NCBI GenBank assembly: GCA_965260995.1
Contig: CBDHCD010000001.1
Coordinates: 186,001-250,000 of the forward strand
Length of the DNA: 64,000 bases
Direction: 5' to 3'
From: JBBROS01 sp965260995
Lineage (GTDB): Bacteria > Pseudomonadota > Alphaproteobacteria > Acetobacterales > Acetobacteraceae
Shown here piece after piece: positions 45,369 to 54,442 of this stretch. A program made the position numbers and the translations under genes. The notes under the pieces were generated by a model. That model ran no database searches. It was not told the origin of the DNA and saw nothing but the letters and a program-made list of their open reading frames with translations. How positions within the stretch are numbered: the first letter of the stretch is position 1; the number at the start of each line of letters is the position of its first letter.

Positions 45369-46913
45369 TCACACCACAACGAACGAAAGATGTTCGCTTG
45401 AGGCTTTGTACAGGTTCGCCAAAGCGCCTGGAATCGGCGTTCCATCCACCTCGGCTCCCTTCAGAAACAGGTTCCGATCTGTCCCCGGCGTTCCACCGTA
45501 GGCGTCGTTGAGGAAGCTCAGCGTCAGCTCGTGCCGGCCCGGCGCGAGCGTTGCCGCGATGTCCACCGTCTGCGTCTGCCCGGCAGCGTTGGAGGCGGTG
45601 ACGGTCCCGGCCGGTCCGATCTGCCGTCCATCGATGGCGATGGAATACTGCGCGTCGCCTTGATACGCGTCCTCGGCGAGGTGCAGCGTCAGCTTGCTGG
45701 CTTTCGCGGCCGGCGGAACTGAGAAACCCCGTTTTCCAGCGGCGTACAGGACGGCGCTTGCCGGAGTAGCCGCGCGGCCGTCAAGACTGACGCCGTCCAC
45801 GTACAGGTTGCGGTCCGTGGTCGGCGTTCCACCGTAGGCGTCGTTCAGAAATGCGATCTCGACGGTGTGCGCCCCGGAACCCCAATCCCCACTGAGCGTC
45901 ACGACCTGGCTGTCGCCTGTCGTGTGCAGCGCGGCCGCGGTGCGGACGCCGCCGATCGTCTTGCCGTCCACCGCGATCGTGTACTGCGCGTCGCCACGCC
46001 AGGCGTCTTGCGAGATGCTCACGGACAAGGTGTTCGCTGCCGCGGACGGCGACGCCGCCGTTTCCGACGCCGCGGGCGCGGTGTCCGGGTTGGCGGCGTA
46101 CACCTTGACGTAGTCGACGTCCATGTGCGCGGCGAGGCCGGGCCCGGGCGCTCCGATCCATGAATCCGACGTTCCCGTCATGACGCTCAGCAGCAGGTAC
46201 ATCGGCTTGTTCATGCTGGCCGGAGTCGTTTTCTGGCCGACCTCCTTGCCATCGAAATACCAGGTGATCTGATCGGGCTTCCAATCGATGCCATACCGGT
46301 GGAAGGCTTTGGAGGCGTCGGGGATCGTGGTCCAGGAGGGATCGGCCTCGTCCGCGTCGCCGACCTTTTGGTGCGCGGTCATGATCATCGTGGTCGGATC
46401 GGCCCCGAGAAGCTCGACGACGTCGAGCTCAGGGGGCCACGTGCCGTCGGCCGGCAGCAGCCAGAACGCTGAGTTGACCCCGGCCCCGGCGGCCAGTCTG
46501 GCGTTCACCTCGAAATAGCCGTACGTCTGGGAGAAGCTAAGCTTGGTCGTCAGCTGACCGGACAGGAACGGCTTGTTCCCGACGTCGGAAGGCTTGACGC
46601 TCGATGGCGTTGGCTTGATCGCCAGCGAAGTGACGCCGCCGCTGTTGGAATAGACGCGGGCGTCCGGGCCGGACGTTGGCCCCCAAGCGGGATTGACGGT
46701 CCAAGAGCTTAGAGTGGAGTCGGTGAAGCCGTTGGGCGACCATGAGTAGGAGGGCTGCCACGTGCCGCCGTTGCCCGTGTTCAAGGACAAGCTATCGAAC
46801 TCGTCGGAGAACGTCAGTTTGTACTGATTGAGATCGATCAATTGCTTCCCAGTCTCGCTATAGAAACTGGAAACACGCCGTAGCATGGCGAAATGATTTT
46901 CGCGCTCGTACAT
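45369..46913 (-). CDS. Glycoside hydrolase family 16 with two CBM60-like repeats
   Basis: A 514-residue glycanase. The GH16 domain (~30-275) has LTFSDEFDSLSL, YGYFEVNARLAAGAGVNSAF, the catalytic ExDxxE in WPPELDVVELLGADP, FHRYGIDWKPDQITWYFDGK and VDYVKVY. After a Pro/Ala/Ser linker come two repeats (~300-390 and ~410-505), each with (W/Y)xGDAQ(Y)(S/T)IAxDG and FLNDAYGGTPxTDRNL, as in calcium-dependent CBM60/36 modules. GH16 enzymes cut beta-1,3/1,4-glucans, and relatives trim exopolysaccharides such as succinoglycan. No Sec signal; non-classical or type I secretion is likely. Adjacent to the exopolysaccharide locus across an IS4. Confidence 0.88.
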   Translation of the reverse strand: MYERENHFAMLRRVSSFYSETGKQLIDLNQYKLTFSDEFDSLSLNTGNGGTWQPSYSWSPNGFTDSTLSSWTVNPAWGPTSGPDARVYSNSGGVTSLAIKPTPSSVKPSDVGNKPFLSGQLTTKLSFSQTYGYFEVNARLAAGAGVNSAFWLLPADGTWPPELDVVELLGADPTTMIMTAHQKVGDADEADPSWTTIPDASKAFHRYGIDWKPDQITWYFDGKEVGQKTTPASMNKPMYLLLSVMTGTSDSWIGAPGPGLAAHMDVDYVKVYAANPDTAPAASETAASPSAAANTLSVSISQDAWRGDAQYTIAVDGKTIGGVRTAAALHTTGDSQVVTLSGDWGSGAHTVEIAFLNDAYGGTPTTDRNLYVDGVSLDGRAATPASAVLYAAGKRGFSVPPAAKASKLTLHLAEDAYQGDAQYSIAIDGRQIGPAGTVTASNAAGQTQTVDIAATLAPGRHELTLSFLNDAYGGTPGTDRNLFLKGAEVDGTPIPGALANLYKASSEHLSFVVV

Positions 46914-46978
46914 TAGTATGATAAATCAATGTTAAATGTAAAATTGTCACATACAGTCACAAAACTAGATATTACAAT

Positions 46979-48178
46979 CTCACCACCTATCAGTTTCGGC
47001 CCCGAGTGGTTGACGGTCCGACCTGTGGTGTGATGAAGGCCCAATCCTAGACGGATTGGGTGTTTGGATGGGCGGGATCGAGCATGTGGCCGGGAGCATC
47101 AGCGTGGTGCTGCATGAGCGGCTGCCCTGGCAGCGCAAGACGCAGCGGGAGAACTTGGCGCTTCTGGTTGCGACCATGCTGAGCGAGCGCAGCGCCAACC
47201 TGATGTCGCTGGCGGCCGCCCTGCCGCGTCAGCCGGACCGGATCGACATGCGCTACCAGTGGATCGTGCGCGTGCTGGCGAACCCGCTGATCGAGTGCGA
47301 TGCGGTGATGCTGGCGTTCGCACGCGAGGTGTTGGCGCGGGCGCAGGCCGAAGCGGGGCCAGGCGAGCGGGTGGACCTGATCTTGGATCAGAGCCGGGCG
47401 TCCGAGCGGCATCAGATCCTCATGCTGGCCCTGCGCTGGGGTGAGCGCGCCTTGCCGCTGGCTTGGCGGGTGGAGGAGACCGAGGGTGCCATTGGCTTTG
47501 GCGTGCAGAAAGGCTTGCTCGACACCGTAGTGGCTTGGTTGCCTGAAGAGGCTCGTGTGCGGTTGCTGGGCGACCGGTTCTACGGCACGCCCGCGCTGAT
47601 CGGCCACTGCCAGGTGCTGGGCTGGGACTACCGGCTGCGATTGAAGGGCAATCTGCGTGTGTGGCTCGACGGTGCTGACGCAGGCTCGGTTGAGAAACTG
47701 GCCCGGGACACGCCTTATCTGACGGGAGTGGAGCTCACCGCGCGCCGGGTGCGCACCAACGTCGGCCTTATCCAGGACCCTGGCCACGAGGAGCCCTGGA
47801 TCGTCGCCATGTCCGAGGCCCCGGGCTACCTCACCACGCTCGACTACGCCCGGCGCTGGGGCATTGAGCCAATGTTCTCCGACTTCAAAACGCGTGGCTT
47901 CGGCCTGGAAGACAGCCAGATCCGCTTCCCCGACCGGCTGGCCAGGCTCATCCTGGTCATGGCGCTGGCACTCTACTTCGCCGTGTCCACAGGACAATGG
48001 GATGCGGTCCATCATGCCACGCCTGCCGAACGCAGACGCCCGGAACAACAGCCGAAGAACGTCCTGCGCAGCATGACGTCGTGGTTCACGCGCGGCCTAC
48101 GGCGCATCGCAAACCTGCTCCAAACCCTTCAGCCCATCCCACAACTTTGGAGTGTTCCAGCAACTGATAGGTGGTGAG
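46979..48178 (+). mobile_element. Complete IS4-family insertion sequence with 10-bp target duplication
   Basis: 17-bp perfect terminal inverted repeats, CTCACCACCTATCAGTT (46979-46995) and its inverse (48162-48178), enclose one intact transposase. The target ATATTACAAT is duplicated exactly on both sides (46969-46978 and 48179-48188). Perfect repeats and duplication imply a recent insertion. It split an AT-rich intergenic region between the GH16 gene and the exopolysaccharide operon. Confidence 0.95.
47068..48177 (+). CDS. IS4-family transposase
   Basis: A 369-residue DDE transposase. First catalytic Asp in VDLILDQSRASERHQIL, second in RVRLLGDRFYGTPALI, and the YREK signature in LDYARRWGIEPMFSDFKTRG, followed by FPDRLARLILVMALALY. 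The frame is intact and the stop falls inside the right inverted repeat. ATG 47068 is preferred over a TTG at 47056. Confidence 0.94.
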   Translation: MGGIEHVAGSISVVLHERLPWQRKTQRENLALLVATMLSERSANLMSLAAALPRQPDRIDMRYQWIVRVLANPLIECDAVMLAFAREVLARAQAEAGPGERVDLILDQSRASERHQILMLALRWGERALPLAWRVEETEGAIGFGVQKGLLDTVVAWLPEEARVRLLGDRFYGTPALIGHCQVLGWDYRLRLKGNLRVWLDGADAGSVEKLARDTPYLTGVELTARRVRTNVGLIQDPGHEEPWIVAMSEAPGYLTTLDYARRWGIEPMFSDFKTRGFGLEDSQIRFPDRLARLILVMALALYFAVSTGQWDAVHHATPAERRRPEQQPKNVLRSMTSWFTRGLRRIANLLQTLQPIPQLWSVPATDRW

Positions 48179-48417
48179 ATATTACAATTCATAATCTTGA
48201 ATCTATGTTGCTAAGGTAGATAGAAAGATTTATGATTTGATCTCGCACTGAATTATTGTTTTAGTAGTTGGCGTGCGCTGCTTCCAATCACCCGATCAGA
48301 GGCAGGGAGCGTCTCTCGATCCGGCCTGCGGCCCGCATAGCCCTTTTGGTCCATTGCGTTGTCCGAACAAGTCTGGCACGCGCCCCAAGACAATCTCTGG
48401 CACAGTTTGGGAGCACG
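48179..48417. promoter_or_regulatory. AT-rich promoter region of the exopolysaccharide operon
   Basis: The first ~90 bp (48179-48268) are AT-rich in otherwise GC-rich DNA and, before the IS4 landed, were continuous with the AT-rich stretch at 46914-46978. This is the natural place for divergent promoters of the GH16 gene and the downstream operon. No individual box can be assigned with confidence. Confidence 0.4.
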
Positions 48418-49998
48418 ATGGCAACGGGCCAGGCGAACGGTATGGCGTCACGCGAAGGCCCGCTCTCCGCGCGCGCTCTGCCAAGCCGGGCCGAACGGCT
48501 CCCCGCGTCGCGCGGCCTGCGGCAAATCCCAACGCTCGACCTCATCCTTCTTGCCCTGCGCTGGCAGGCTTTCGCGCTCGTGTGCCTGGCCTGCCACATG
48601 GCGCTGGTGCGCGAGCTCGGGCCGGCGTGCTTTCCGCTGATCCTGGCCTGCGTCGTCGCCGTCGCCCGCTACGACAGCTTGGCTGGCTTCGTCGTCTACC
48701 TGCAGATCCTGCTTTACCAGAACGTCGCCCTCAGCCTGTTCTCTCCCGGCATGACGCGCGGCGACTACACCGCGCTGTCCGGCACCTCGTTCATCGTCAC
48801 CGCGTTGCTGGCCATAAGCCCGGTTTGGAGAGCCCTGCGCTCGCTCGCCGCGCCGACGGACCCTGACCCGGCGCGCCGCGCGCTCAACCGCCTCGTGCTG
48901 CTCGTCACCGCCGCGGTCGGCATCGCTGGCGCCTACGCGATGCTCGGAGCGGTCGTCGCCGGCCCAACCCCGGCGGCGGTCGGCTTCCGGAACGCCACCG
49001 CCCTGCTGCTCGCGATCCTGATCGGCCTAGAAATCGGCCGCCAGTGGCGCTACCGAACAGTCGCTGCCTGCCTCGCGGTCTCGATGCTGCTCGGCGTCAC
49101 GCTCGCCGCCGCCGAGGTCGCCGATCCGGACTGGTACCTCGGCCTGGTCAACGCGACCGAGTTCAGCAACATCAAGTACGCCTCCTCCGACCTGCCGCGC
49201 TATTACACGACGGACGACGTCGTCGCGCGCGCGACGCAGCTCCCCTTCAACACCAACCTGCTCGCCGACTTCATCGCCGGCAAGGCCTACCGCCTGGGTG
49301 GCCCCAACATGCATTCCATCAGCTACGGCTACGTGCTGGCGGTCACCGAGCTGATGCTGCTCTCGCTCGGCTTATGGGCCTTCGTGCCGCCTTTGCTCGC
49401 CCTGTCGTTCCTGACCGGCGTCAAAGGGGCGGTCATCCTGTTCGCCGCCTCGGCGCTGCTGCATCTTGGGTGGACCTTGATCGGCAGCCGGCGCGCGCTC
49501 ATCGCGGCCGGGCTGCTGTTCACGGGAGCCTACGTCGCCTTCGGCATCCGCTCCGGCCTGAGAACCGGCGACTTCCACGTCATCGGCTTCATCGGCGGCG
49601 TGAACGGCTTTCTCAAGAACCCGGCCGGCCACGGGATCGGCGTCGGCGGCAACCTCAGCGTCGGCAGCCTCACCCCCGAGCAATGGCAGGCGTTTCAGCA
49701 CAATGGCGCCGATGTCGGGCTCGAGAGCGCGGTCGGCGTGCTGCTCTATCAGATGGGCGTCGGCTGCTTGGCCATCTTCGGGGCCGTCCTCGCTCTGCTG
49801 CGCGCCGCCCCGTTCCGGTTCGCCGGGCGCCCGCGGCCGACCGACATCCTGTTCATCGGCCTGTGCATCAGCCTGGTGAACGGCGTGTTCCAGGAGGAGG
49901 CGTACTCCCCTTACGCGGCCGGGCTGCTTTGCCTGCTGTGCGGCGTCGTGGTCGCCAACGGGCGGCGCTTGGCCGCCGTGCCGCCGCGTTACCTCTGA
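48418..49998 (+). CDS. Polytopic membrane protein, candidate exopolysaccharide polymerase (Wzy-like)
   Basis: A 526-residue protein with 11-12 hydrophobic segments after a ~35-residue polar leader. A large loop near residues 225-285 (LVNATEFSNIKYASSDLPRY) is followed by more helices and a second loop with GFLKNPAGHGIGVGGN near residue 400. That NPxGxGxG loop is typical of O-antigen-ligase/Wzy-type polymerases. It heads an operon with flippase, chain-length kinase and glycosyltransferases, the usual company of a Wzy polymerase. GGGAGCACG precedes the ATG at 48418. Sequence of Wzy proteins is poorly conserved, so the call is by topology and context. Confidence 0.65.
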   Translation: MATGQANGMASREGPLSARALPSRAERLPASRGLRQIPTLDLILLALRWQAFALVCLACHMALVRELGPACFPLILACVVAVARYDSLAGFVVYLQILLYQNVALSLFSPGMTRGDYTALSGTSFIVTALLAISPVWRALRSLAAPTDPDPARRALNRLVLLVTAAVGIAGAYAMLGAVVAGPTPAAVGFRNATALLLAILIGLEIGRQWRYRTVAACLAVSMLLGVTLAAAEVADPDWYLGLVNATEFSNIKYASSDLPRYYTTDDVVARATQLPFNTNLLADFIAGKAYRLGGPNMHSISYGYVLAVTELMLLSLGLWAFVPPLLALSFLTGVKGAVILFAASALLHLGWTLIGSRRALIAAGLLFTGAYVAFGIRSGLRTGDFHVIGFIGGVNGFLKNPAGHGIGVGGNLSVGSLTPEQWQAFQHNGADVGLESAVGVLLYQMGVGCLAIFGAVLALLRAAPFRFAGRPRPTDILFIGLCISLVNGVFQEEAYSPYAAGLLCLLCGVVVANGRRLAAVPPRYL

Positions 49999-50001
49999 CC
50001 C

Positions 50002-51150
50002 ATGCGATGCCGCGCCGCCGCCCTGCTCGCCCTCGGCCTCCTGATGCCGGGCGCTGCGGCGGCGTCCCGGCCCGACGCCTCAAGCCTGTCCCGCTGCGCC
50101 GCCGCTGCGCCGGACGGGCCGTCTGCGCTGCGTTCCGGCGCATTGTCGCGCGGCGTCAACATGACGGACGCGCTCCGTCTCTCGACGCCGATGGCGCAGG
50201 TCGAACGAGACATGCGAACCGTGCGACGTCTCGGCATGAGGCACGTCCGCTTGCCCGTTCGCCCGGACGCGGCGCTTGCCTGGTCGGGCTCCGGTCCGCC
50301 CGGCGCGACGTTGCGGCGGCTCGACGCCGTGGCGTGCGCCGCCGTTCGGGCCGGCCTGGCGATCATCATCGACCTGCACCCCGAAGGACGCCTGGCGCTG
50401 CGGGACGGGTCCGGTGACGCCGCCGTGGAGCGGCTGGCGACGGCTTGGGACCACCTGGCCGGGCGTTACGCGGCCATCCCCCCCAGCATGATGGCCTTCG
50501 AGTTGCTGAACGAACCGGGCCTCACCAGCGCGGATCGCTGGGCGCGCGACCAGAACGCGCTGCTCGCCCGCATCCGCGCCGCCGCCCCCCGGCACGCCGT
50601 CCTGCTCACCGCCGCGCCGACCAGCACGGCCGCGGCGCTCGCATTCCTCGCGCCGACGCCGGATGCCGAAGTCGGTTACGTGTTCCACTTCTACAGCCCG
50701 ATGATCTTCACCCATCAGGGCGCCGACTGGACAACGCCCGACCGCTCGTCCGCCAAGGGCCTGGCCTACCCCGCCGATCCTGCGAACGTCGCGCAGGTCC
50801 GCCGCGACGCGCCTCCCGGCCTGCAGCCGGACCTCGACGCCTACGCGCGGCACGACGGGAGCGCCGCCGCCATCGGGGCCGAGATCGGCCAGGCCGCGGC
50901 CTGGGCGACCCGCAACCACGCCCGCCTGTTCGTGACGGAGTTCGGCGTGTTCCACGAAGCCGACCCGGCCTCTCGCCGCGCTTGGCTGCGCGACGTCCGG
51001 GCGGCGCTCGAGGCCTCCGGCATCGGCTGGACGGCGTGGGAGTATCGCGGCGGGTTCGGCGTCGATGCCGGGCTTGGCCGTCCATGCGCCGACCCGGACT
51101 CCATCCGGCGCGCGCTGGGCCTCTGCGTCCCGCCGAAGCACGCGCCGTAG
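50002..51150 (+). CDS. Glycoside hydrolase family 5 (secreted endoglycanase)
   Basis: A 382-residue enzyme with a signal peptide (MRCRAAALLALGLLMPGAAA, cleavage near AAA-SR). The TIM-barrel shows RRLGMRHVRLPVRPDAALAW, IIIDLHPEG, the acid/base Glu in MAFELLNEPGLTS, FHFYSPMIFTHQG and the nucleophile Glu in LFVTEFGVFHEAD, then WTAWEYRGGFG. Such beta-glucanases in EPS loci trim or release polymer. It starts 3 bp after the polymerase stop, so it is in the same operon. Confidence 0.9.
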   Translation: MRCRAAALLALGLLMPGAAAASRPDASSLSRCAAAAPDGPSALRSGALSRGVNMTDALRLSTPMAQVERDMRTVRRLGMRHVRLPVRPDAALAWSGSGPPGATLRRLDAVACAAVRAGLAIIIDLHPEGRLALRDGSGDAAVERLATAWDHLAGRYAAIPPSMMAFELLNEPGLTSADRWARDQNALLARIRAAAPRHAVLLTAAPTSTAAALAFLAPTPDAEVGYVFHFYSPMIFTHQGADWTTPDRSSAKGLAYPADPANVAQVRRDAPPGLQPDLDAYARHDGSAAAIGAEIGQAAAWATRNHARLFVTEFGVFHEADPASRRAWLRDVRAALEASGIGWTAWEYRGGFGVDAGLGRPCADPDSIRRALGLCVPPKHAP

Positions 51151-51173
51151 TTAATATGTACCTATACACCTTT

Positions 51174-51256
51174 TGGTTCATGCTGGTTCATCGCATCTAC
51201 AGTATCGTTCGGCTCATGTGCGACGGAACTTCCTTCATTAGTGTGCTGCAACACAC
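51174..51256 (+). promoter_or_regulatory. Possible promoter/operator before the WecG/TagA gene
   Basis: In the AT-richer 130-bp gap after the GH5 gene, TGGTTCAT occurs twice (51174-51181, 51184-51191), 10 bp apart, one helical turn. A dyad GTGTG-N6-CACAC lies at 51241-51256. These could be binding sites for a regulator. No experiment or known consensus supports them. Confidence 0.3.
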
Positions 51257-51279
51257 AATGCAGGACGGTGAAGCGTCTC

Positions 51280-52161
51280 ATGGCGATGCCACTCCTCACG
51301 CAAACGGGCCTGCCCCGAACCATGTCGGTTCGGGCATCTGCCTGGGCCTCGGGCGCCCTCTCCGGAACCCCGAGCGACGCCTCGGCTCGGGTTGCTCCCG
51401 CGCGAACGGTGGGCGTTCCCGTTCACGCCGTGACCGCGCCGACGGCGGCCGAGGGGCTGCGTTTCCTGCTCCGGCTCCTGGAGGCGCGGCCGCGGAACGC
51501 CTTCCTTTTCACCTTCGCCAACCCCGCGACCGCCAAGCTCGTCCGACGTCATGCAGGGTTCGCGGACAACTTGAGCGCCTTCGATCTCGTGTTGCCGGAC
51601 GGCATCGGCATGTGCGTGGCGATGCGTCTGCTGCATGGCGTGCGAGCGCAACGGATCAGCTTCGACATGACCTCGTTGGCCCCCATGATCCTGGGGGAAG
51701 CGCAGGCACGAGGCCTGACCGTGGCCCTGGCCGGCGGCGACCCTGGTATTGCGGAACGGGCGCGCGACCGGCTTCGCGAACGGTTCCCGAGCCTGCGGAT
51801 CGTCGGGGCCGCCGACGGCTTCGGCGACATGGCCGCGAAGGCGGCGCAGGTCGCCGCGATGCAGCCCGACATCATCGTGTGCGGCATGGGCGCGGTGCGC
51901 CAGGAGGCCTTCCTGCTGCAAGTGGCGGCGCAAGGATGGCGTGGCTGGGGCTTCACCTGCGGCGGCTTCCTCGACCAGCTTCAGCAAGGGGCGGAATACT
52001 ATCCAGCCTGGGTGGACCGCGCGAATCTGCGTTGGGCCTACCGACTGGCCCGCGAGCCACGCCGACTGTGGCGTCGCTACGTCCTGGATTATGGACTGTT
52101 CGGCTTGATGCTCTGCGCGGCCTTGGCGCGAGGGACGCGGAATGCAAAGCCTGATCCGTAA
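51280..52161 (+). CDS. WecG/TagA/CpsF-family glycosyltransferase
   Basis: A 293-residue GT26 enzyme. Landmarks are VGVPVHAVTAPTAAEGLRFL, FTFANPATAKLVRRHAGFAD, LVLPDGIGMCVAMRLLHG, LTVALAGGDPGIAERARDRL, PDIIVCGMGAVRQEAFLLQV and GFTCGGFLDQLQQGAEYYPA. GT26 enzymes add ManNAc(A) or glucose-type sugars to lipid-linked intermediates at the inner membrane. The ATG at 51280 is chosen; GTG 51241 lies inside a dyad and is less likely, and ATG 51286 is also possible. The 3' end overlaps the kinase gene by 20 bp. Confidence 0.88.
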   Translation: MAMPLLTQTGLPRTMSVRASAWASGALSGTPSDASARVAPARTVGVPVHAVTAPTAAEGLRFLLRLLEARPRNAFLFTFANPATAKLVRRHAGFADNLSAFDLVLPDGIGMCVAMRLLHGVRAQRISFDMTSLAPMILGEAQARGLTVALAGGDPGIAERARDRLRERFPSLRIVGAADGFGDMAAKAAQVAAMQPDIIVCGMGAVRQEAFLLQVAAQGWRGWGFTCGGFLDQLQQGAEYYPAWVDRANLRWAYRLAREPRRLWRRYVLDYGLFGLMLCAALARGTRNAKPDP

Positions 52162-54442
52162 GGCTTATCGTCATAAGGCGCCGGCCGCGACGCAAGGTCC
52201 GGCGTGGCATGATCGGGACTGGATTGCCGAACCTGACACGGCCGAACCGGCCTCGGCCGGGCGTCAGGCGCAAGGGTGGGACATCAGCGGGGCGCTGTGG
52301 CGGCGAAAATGGCTGATCGCCCTCGTCACGACGCTCACGATGGCGGCGTTCAGCACGATGATCCTGCTCGCTCCCAACCGCTATCAGGCGACCAGCGCCG
52401 TCATTTTCCAGGGAGACCGCCCGAGCGCCGCCCGCGGCGACGAGGCCATGCGGGAACCGGGCTTCGCCGCCGACACGCTGGCCAACGAGGTTGAGGCGAT
52501 CCTGTCCGAGGAACTGCTGACCCAGGTCGTCACGACGCTCGGGCTCGACCATGACCCGGCCTTGGCGGGATCGTCGACCTCAATCGCGAGCCAACTCGCC
52601 CGCGTCGCCAAGCAAGTGGCCGGCCGGGTCGGCACGTGGGTGCACGAGAACGGGCAAACCGACCTCGATGCTCCCGACCCGTCAAGCCCGCAACCGCCGG
52701 CGCGCGAAACGGCCGAAGCAGTCGCCGCGCTGCGCAAGCGGCTCTCGGTTGGCCCGGTCGGCCTCTCGCGCGTGCTGCGCATCACGGCGCAAGCCAAGGA
52801 CCCGGCCCTCGCGGCCCAGATCGCCAACGCGACGGCGACCGCCTACATCCAGCGCCTGGCCGACGCCAAGCAGGCCGAGACGTCCGAGGCGCATCGGTGG
52901 ATCGAGCAGCGCCTCGGTGAACTGCGCGCCCGGGCGACGCAGTCGGCGCTGTCGTACGAGGCGTTCCGCCGGGCCAACGGCCTGGTGCGAGGCAAGGATG
53001 GCCCGGTCGGCCAGGAGCAGGTGACGCAGGTCAGCCTCGACCTCGCCAAGGCGCGGCAGGCGCAGAACGAGGCGAACACGGCCTTGGCGCAGGCCGAAGG
53101 GGCGTCGGGCAACGCCCCCGGCGCCGAGCTGGACCAACTCGCGGCCGCCTCCGGCTCGCAGCTCCTGTCCACGCTGCGCGAGCAGTTGGCGCAGGCCAGT
53201 GCGCTCCTGGCCGAGCGCGAGACGACCGGCGGCGCGTTGATGGCGAGCGTGGTTGCCGCGAGGGCGAAGGTTGCGGCGATCAACCGCTCCATCGCGTCCG
53301 AGCGCGAGCGCATCCTGGACACGCTGCGCCGGCGGGCCGGTGCCGCCGCGACCACGGTGCGCGGGCTGGACGCCGAATTCGACGCCCTCAAGCAGAACGC
53401 CTCGGTCCTGGAGGAAAGCAACGCCAGGGCGCAGGCACTCGAACGGGATGCCAACGCCGATCAATCGGTCTACGCCGATTTCCTGAGCCGTGCCCGGCTG
53501 ACCGACCCGCAGCTCAACTATCAGTCGCCGGGCGCGCGCATCCTCTCGCGCGCCATCGCGCCGTTGCGCCCGGCCTCGCCGAACAAGACCGTGCTGCTCC
53601 CGGCAGCCCTGGTCGTCTCGCTCGGACTGGGGATCACGGCCGGGTTCGTGCGCGACACCCGGCGCAAGGGCATCCGGAGCATGCGCAGCCTGCCCGGCCC
53701 GCCCCAGGGGTGGCTCGGCATGATGCCGCTGGTCGGCCGGCGCAGCCGGCGCATGGCCCGCGTGTTCGACGAGGCGGCGGCGCAGATCCTGGCCCGGGTG
53801 ATGCACGCCAGGCCGTCCGGCGCGCCCGCCAGCATCGTCGTCACCTCGGCCCTGCCGCGCGAGGGCAAGAGCCGGACCGCAATCGCGCTCGCCAGCGCTG
53901 CCAGGAAGCGCGGCCTGCGCGTGCTGCTCGTCGACGCCGACCTGCGCACCCGCTCGATCTCGACGCAAGCCCGGTTGCTGCCGTGCGAATGCAACCTGGT
54001 GCGGCTGCTTCGCAACGAGATCACCGTCGGCGGGGCGGACGACTACAACGGCCTGTGGAATCTCTCGGTCCTGCCCGCCGGCATGACGGACGAGAGCCCC
54101 ATGCTGCTCTGGGCCACCGATGCCTGGGAGCGCGCGCTGCGCAGCCTAGAAACCCAGTTCGACCTCGTGGTGATCGACACCCCGCCCGTGCTGCTGGCCG
54201 GCGACACCTGGCTGATCGCCCGCCCGGCCGACGCGACCATCATGGTGACGCGCTGGGGGACGACGCCGCGCTCGGCCGTCGATCTGGCGATGGAGCAGCT
54301 CGCCGTCGCGCGCGTCAAGCTCGCGGGCGTCGTGCTGACCATGGTGTCCCACCGTGAGCATGCCCGTTACAACTACGACGACTCGGTCATGTTCTCGCCC
54401 AACCTGTTGCGCTATCACCGCGGCCGGAGACGAGCGGCGTGA
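52142..54442 (+). CDS. Wzc/GumC-type chain-length regulator with tyrosine autokinase domain
   Basis: A 766-residue inner-membrane protein. TM1 near residue 58 (WLIALVTTLTMAAFSTMILL) precedes a Wzz domain (RYQATSAVIFQG) and long periplasmic coiled coil (~150-450). TM2 near 485 (TVLLPAALVVSLGLGITAG) contains no proline-rich motif beyond its flanks. The cytoplasmic BY-kinase has Walker A SALPREGKSRTA, Walker A' VLLVDADLRTRS and Walker B DLVVIDTPPVLLAG. The C-terminus has only a few tyrosines (RYNYDDSVMF, LLRYHRG), fewer than the usual cluster. It controls polymer length together with the Wzy polymerase and an outer-membrane OPX protein not found here. Confidence 0.9.
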   Translation: MQSLIRKAYRHKAPAATQGPAWHDRDWIAEPDTAEPASAGRQAQGWDISGALWRRKWLIALVTTLTMAAFSTMILLAPNRYQATSAVIFQGDRPSAARGDEAMREPGFAADTLANEVEAILSEELLTQVVTTLGLDHDPALAGSSTSIASQLARVAKQVAGRVGTWVHENGQTDLDAPDPSSPQPPARETAEAVAALRKRLSVGPVGLSRVLRITAQAKDPALAAQIANATATAYIQRLADAKQAETSEAHRWIEQRLGELRARATQSALSYEAFRRANGLVRGKDGPVGQEQVTQVSLDLAKARQAQNEANTALAQAEGASGNAPGAELDQLAAASGSQLLSTLREQLAQASALLAERETTGGALMASVVAARAKVAAINRSIASERERILDTLRRRAGAAATTVRGLDAEFDALKQNASVLEESNARAQALERDANADQSVYADFLSRARLTDPQLNYQSPGARILSRAIAPLRPASPNKTVLLPAALVVSLGLGITAGFVRDTRRKGIRSMRSLPGPPQGWLGMMPLVGRRSRRMARVFDEAAAQILARVMHARPSGAPASIVVTSALPREGKSRTAIALASAARKRGLRVLLVDADLRTRSISTQARLLPCECNLVRLLRNEITVGGADDYNGLWNLSVLPAGMTDESPMLLWATDAWERALRSLETQFDLVVIDTPPVLLAGDTWLIARPADATIMVTRWGTTPRSAVDLAMEQLAVARVKLAGVVLTMVSHREHARYNYDDSVMFSPNLLRYHRGRRRAA

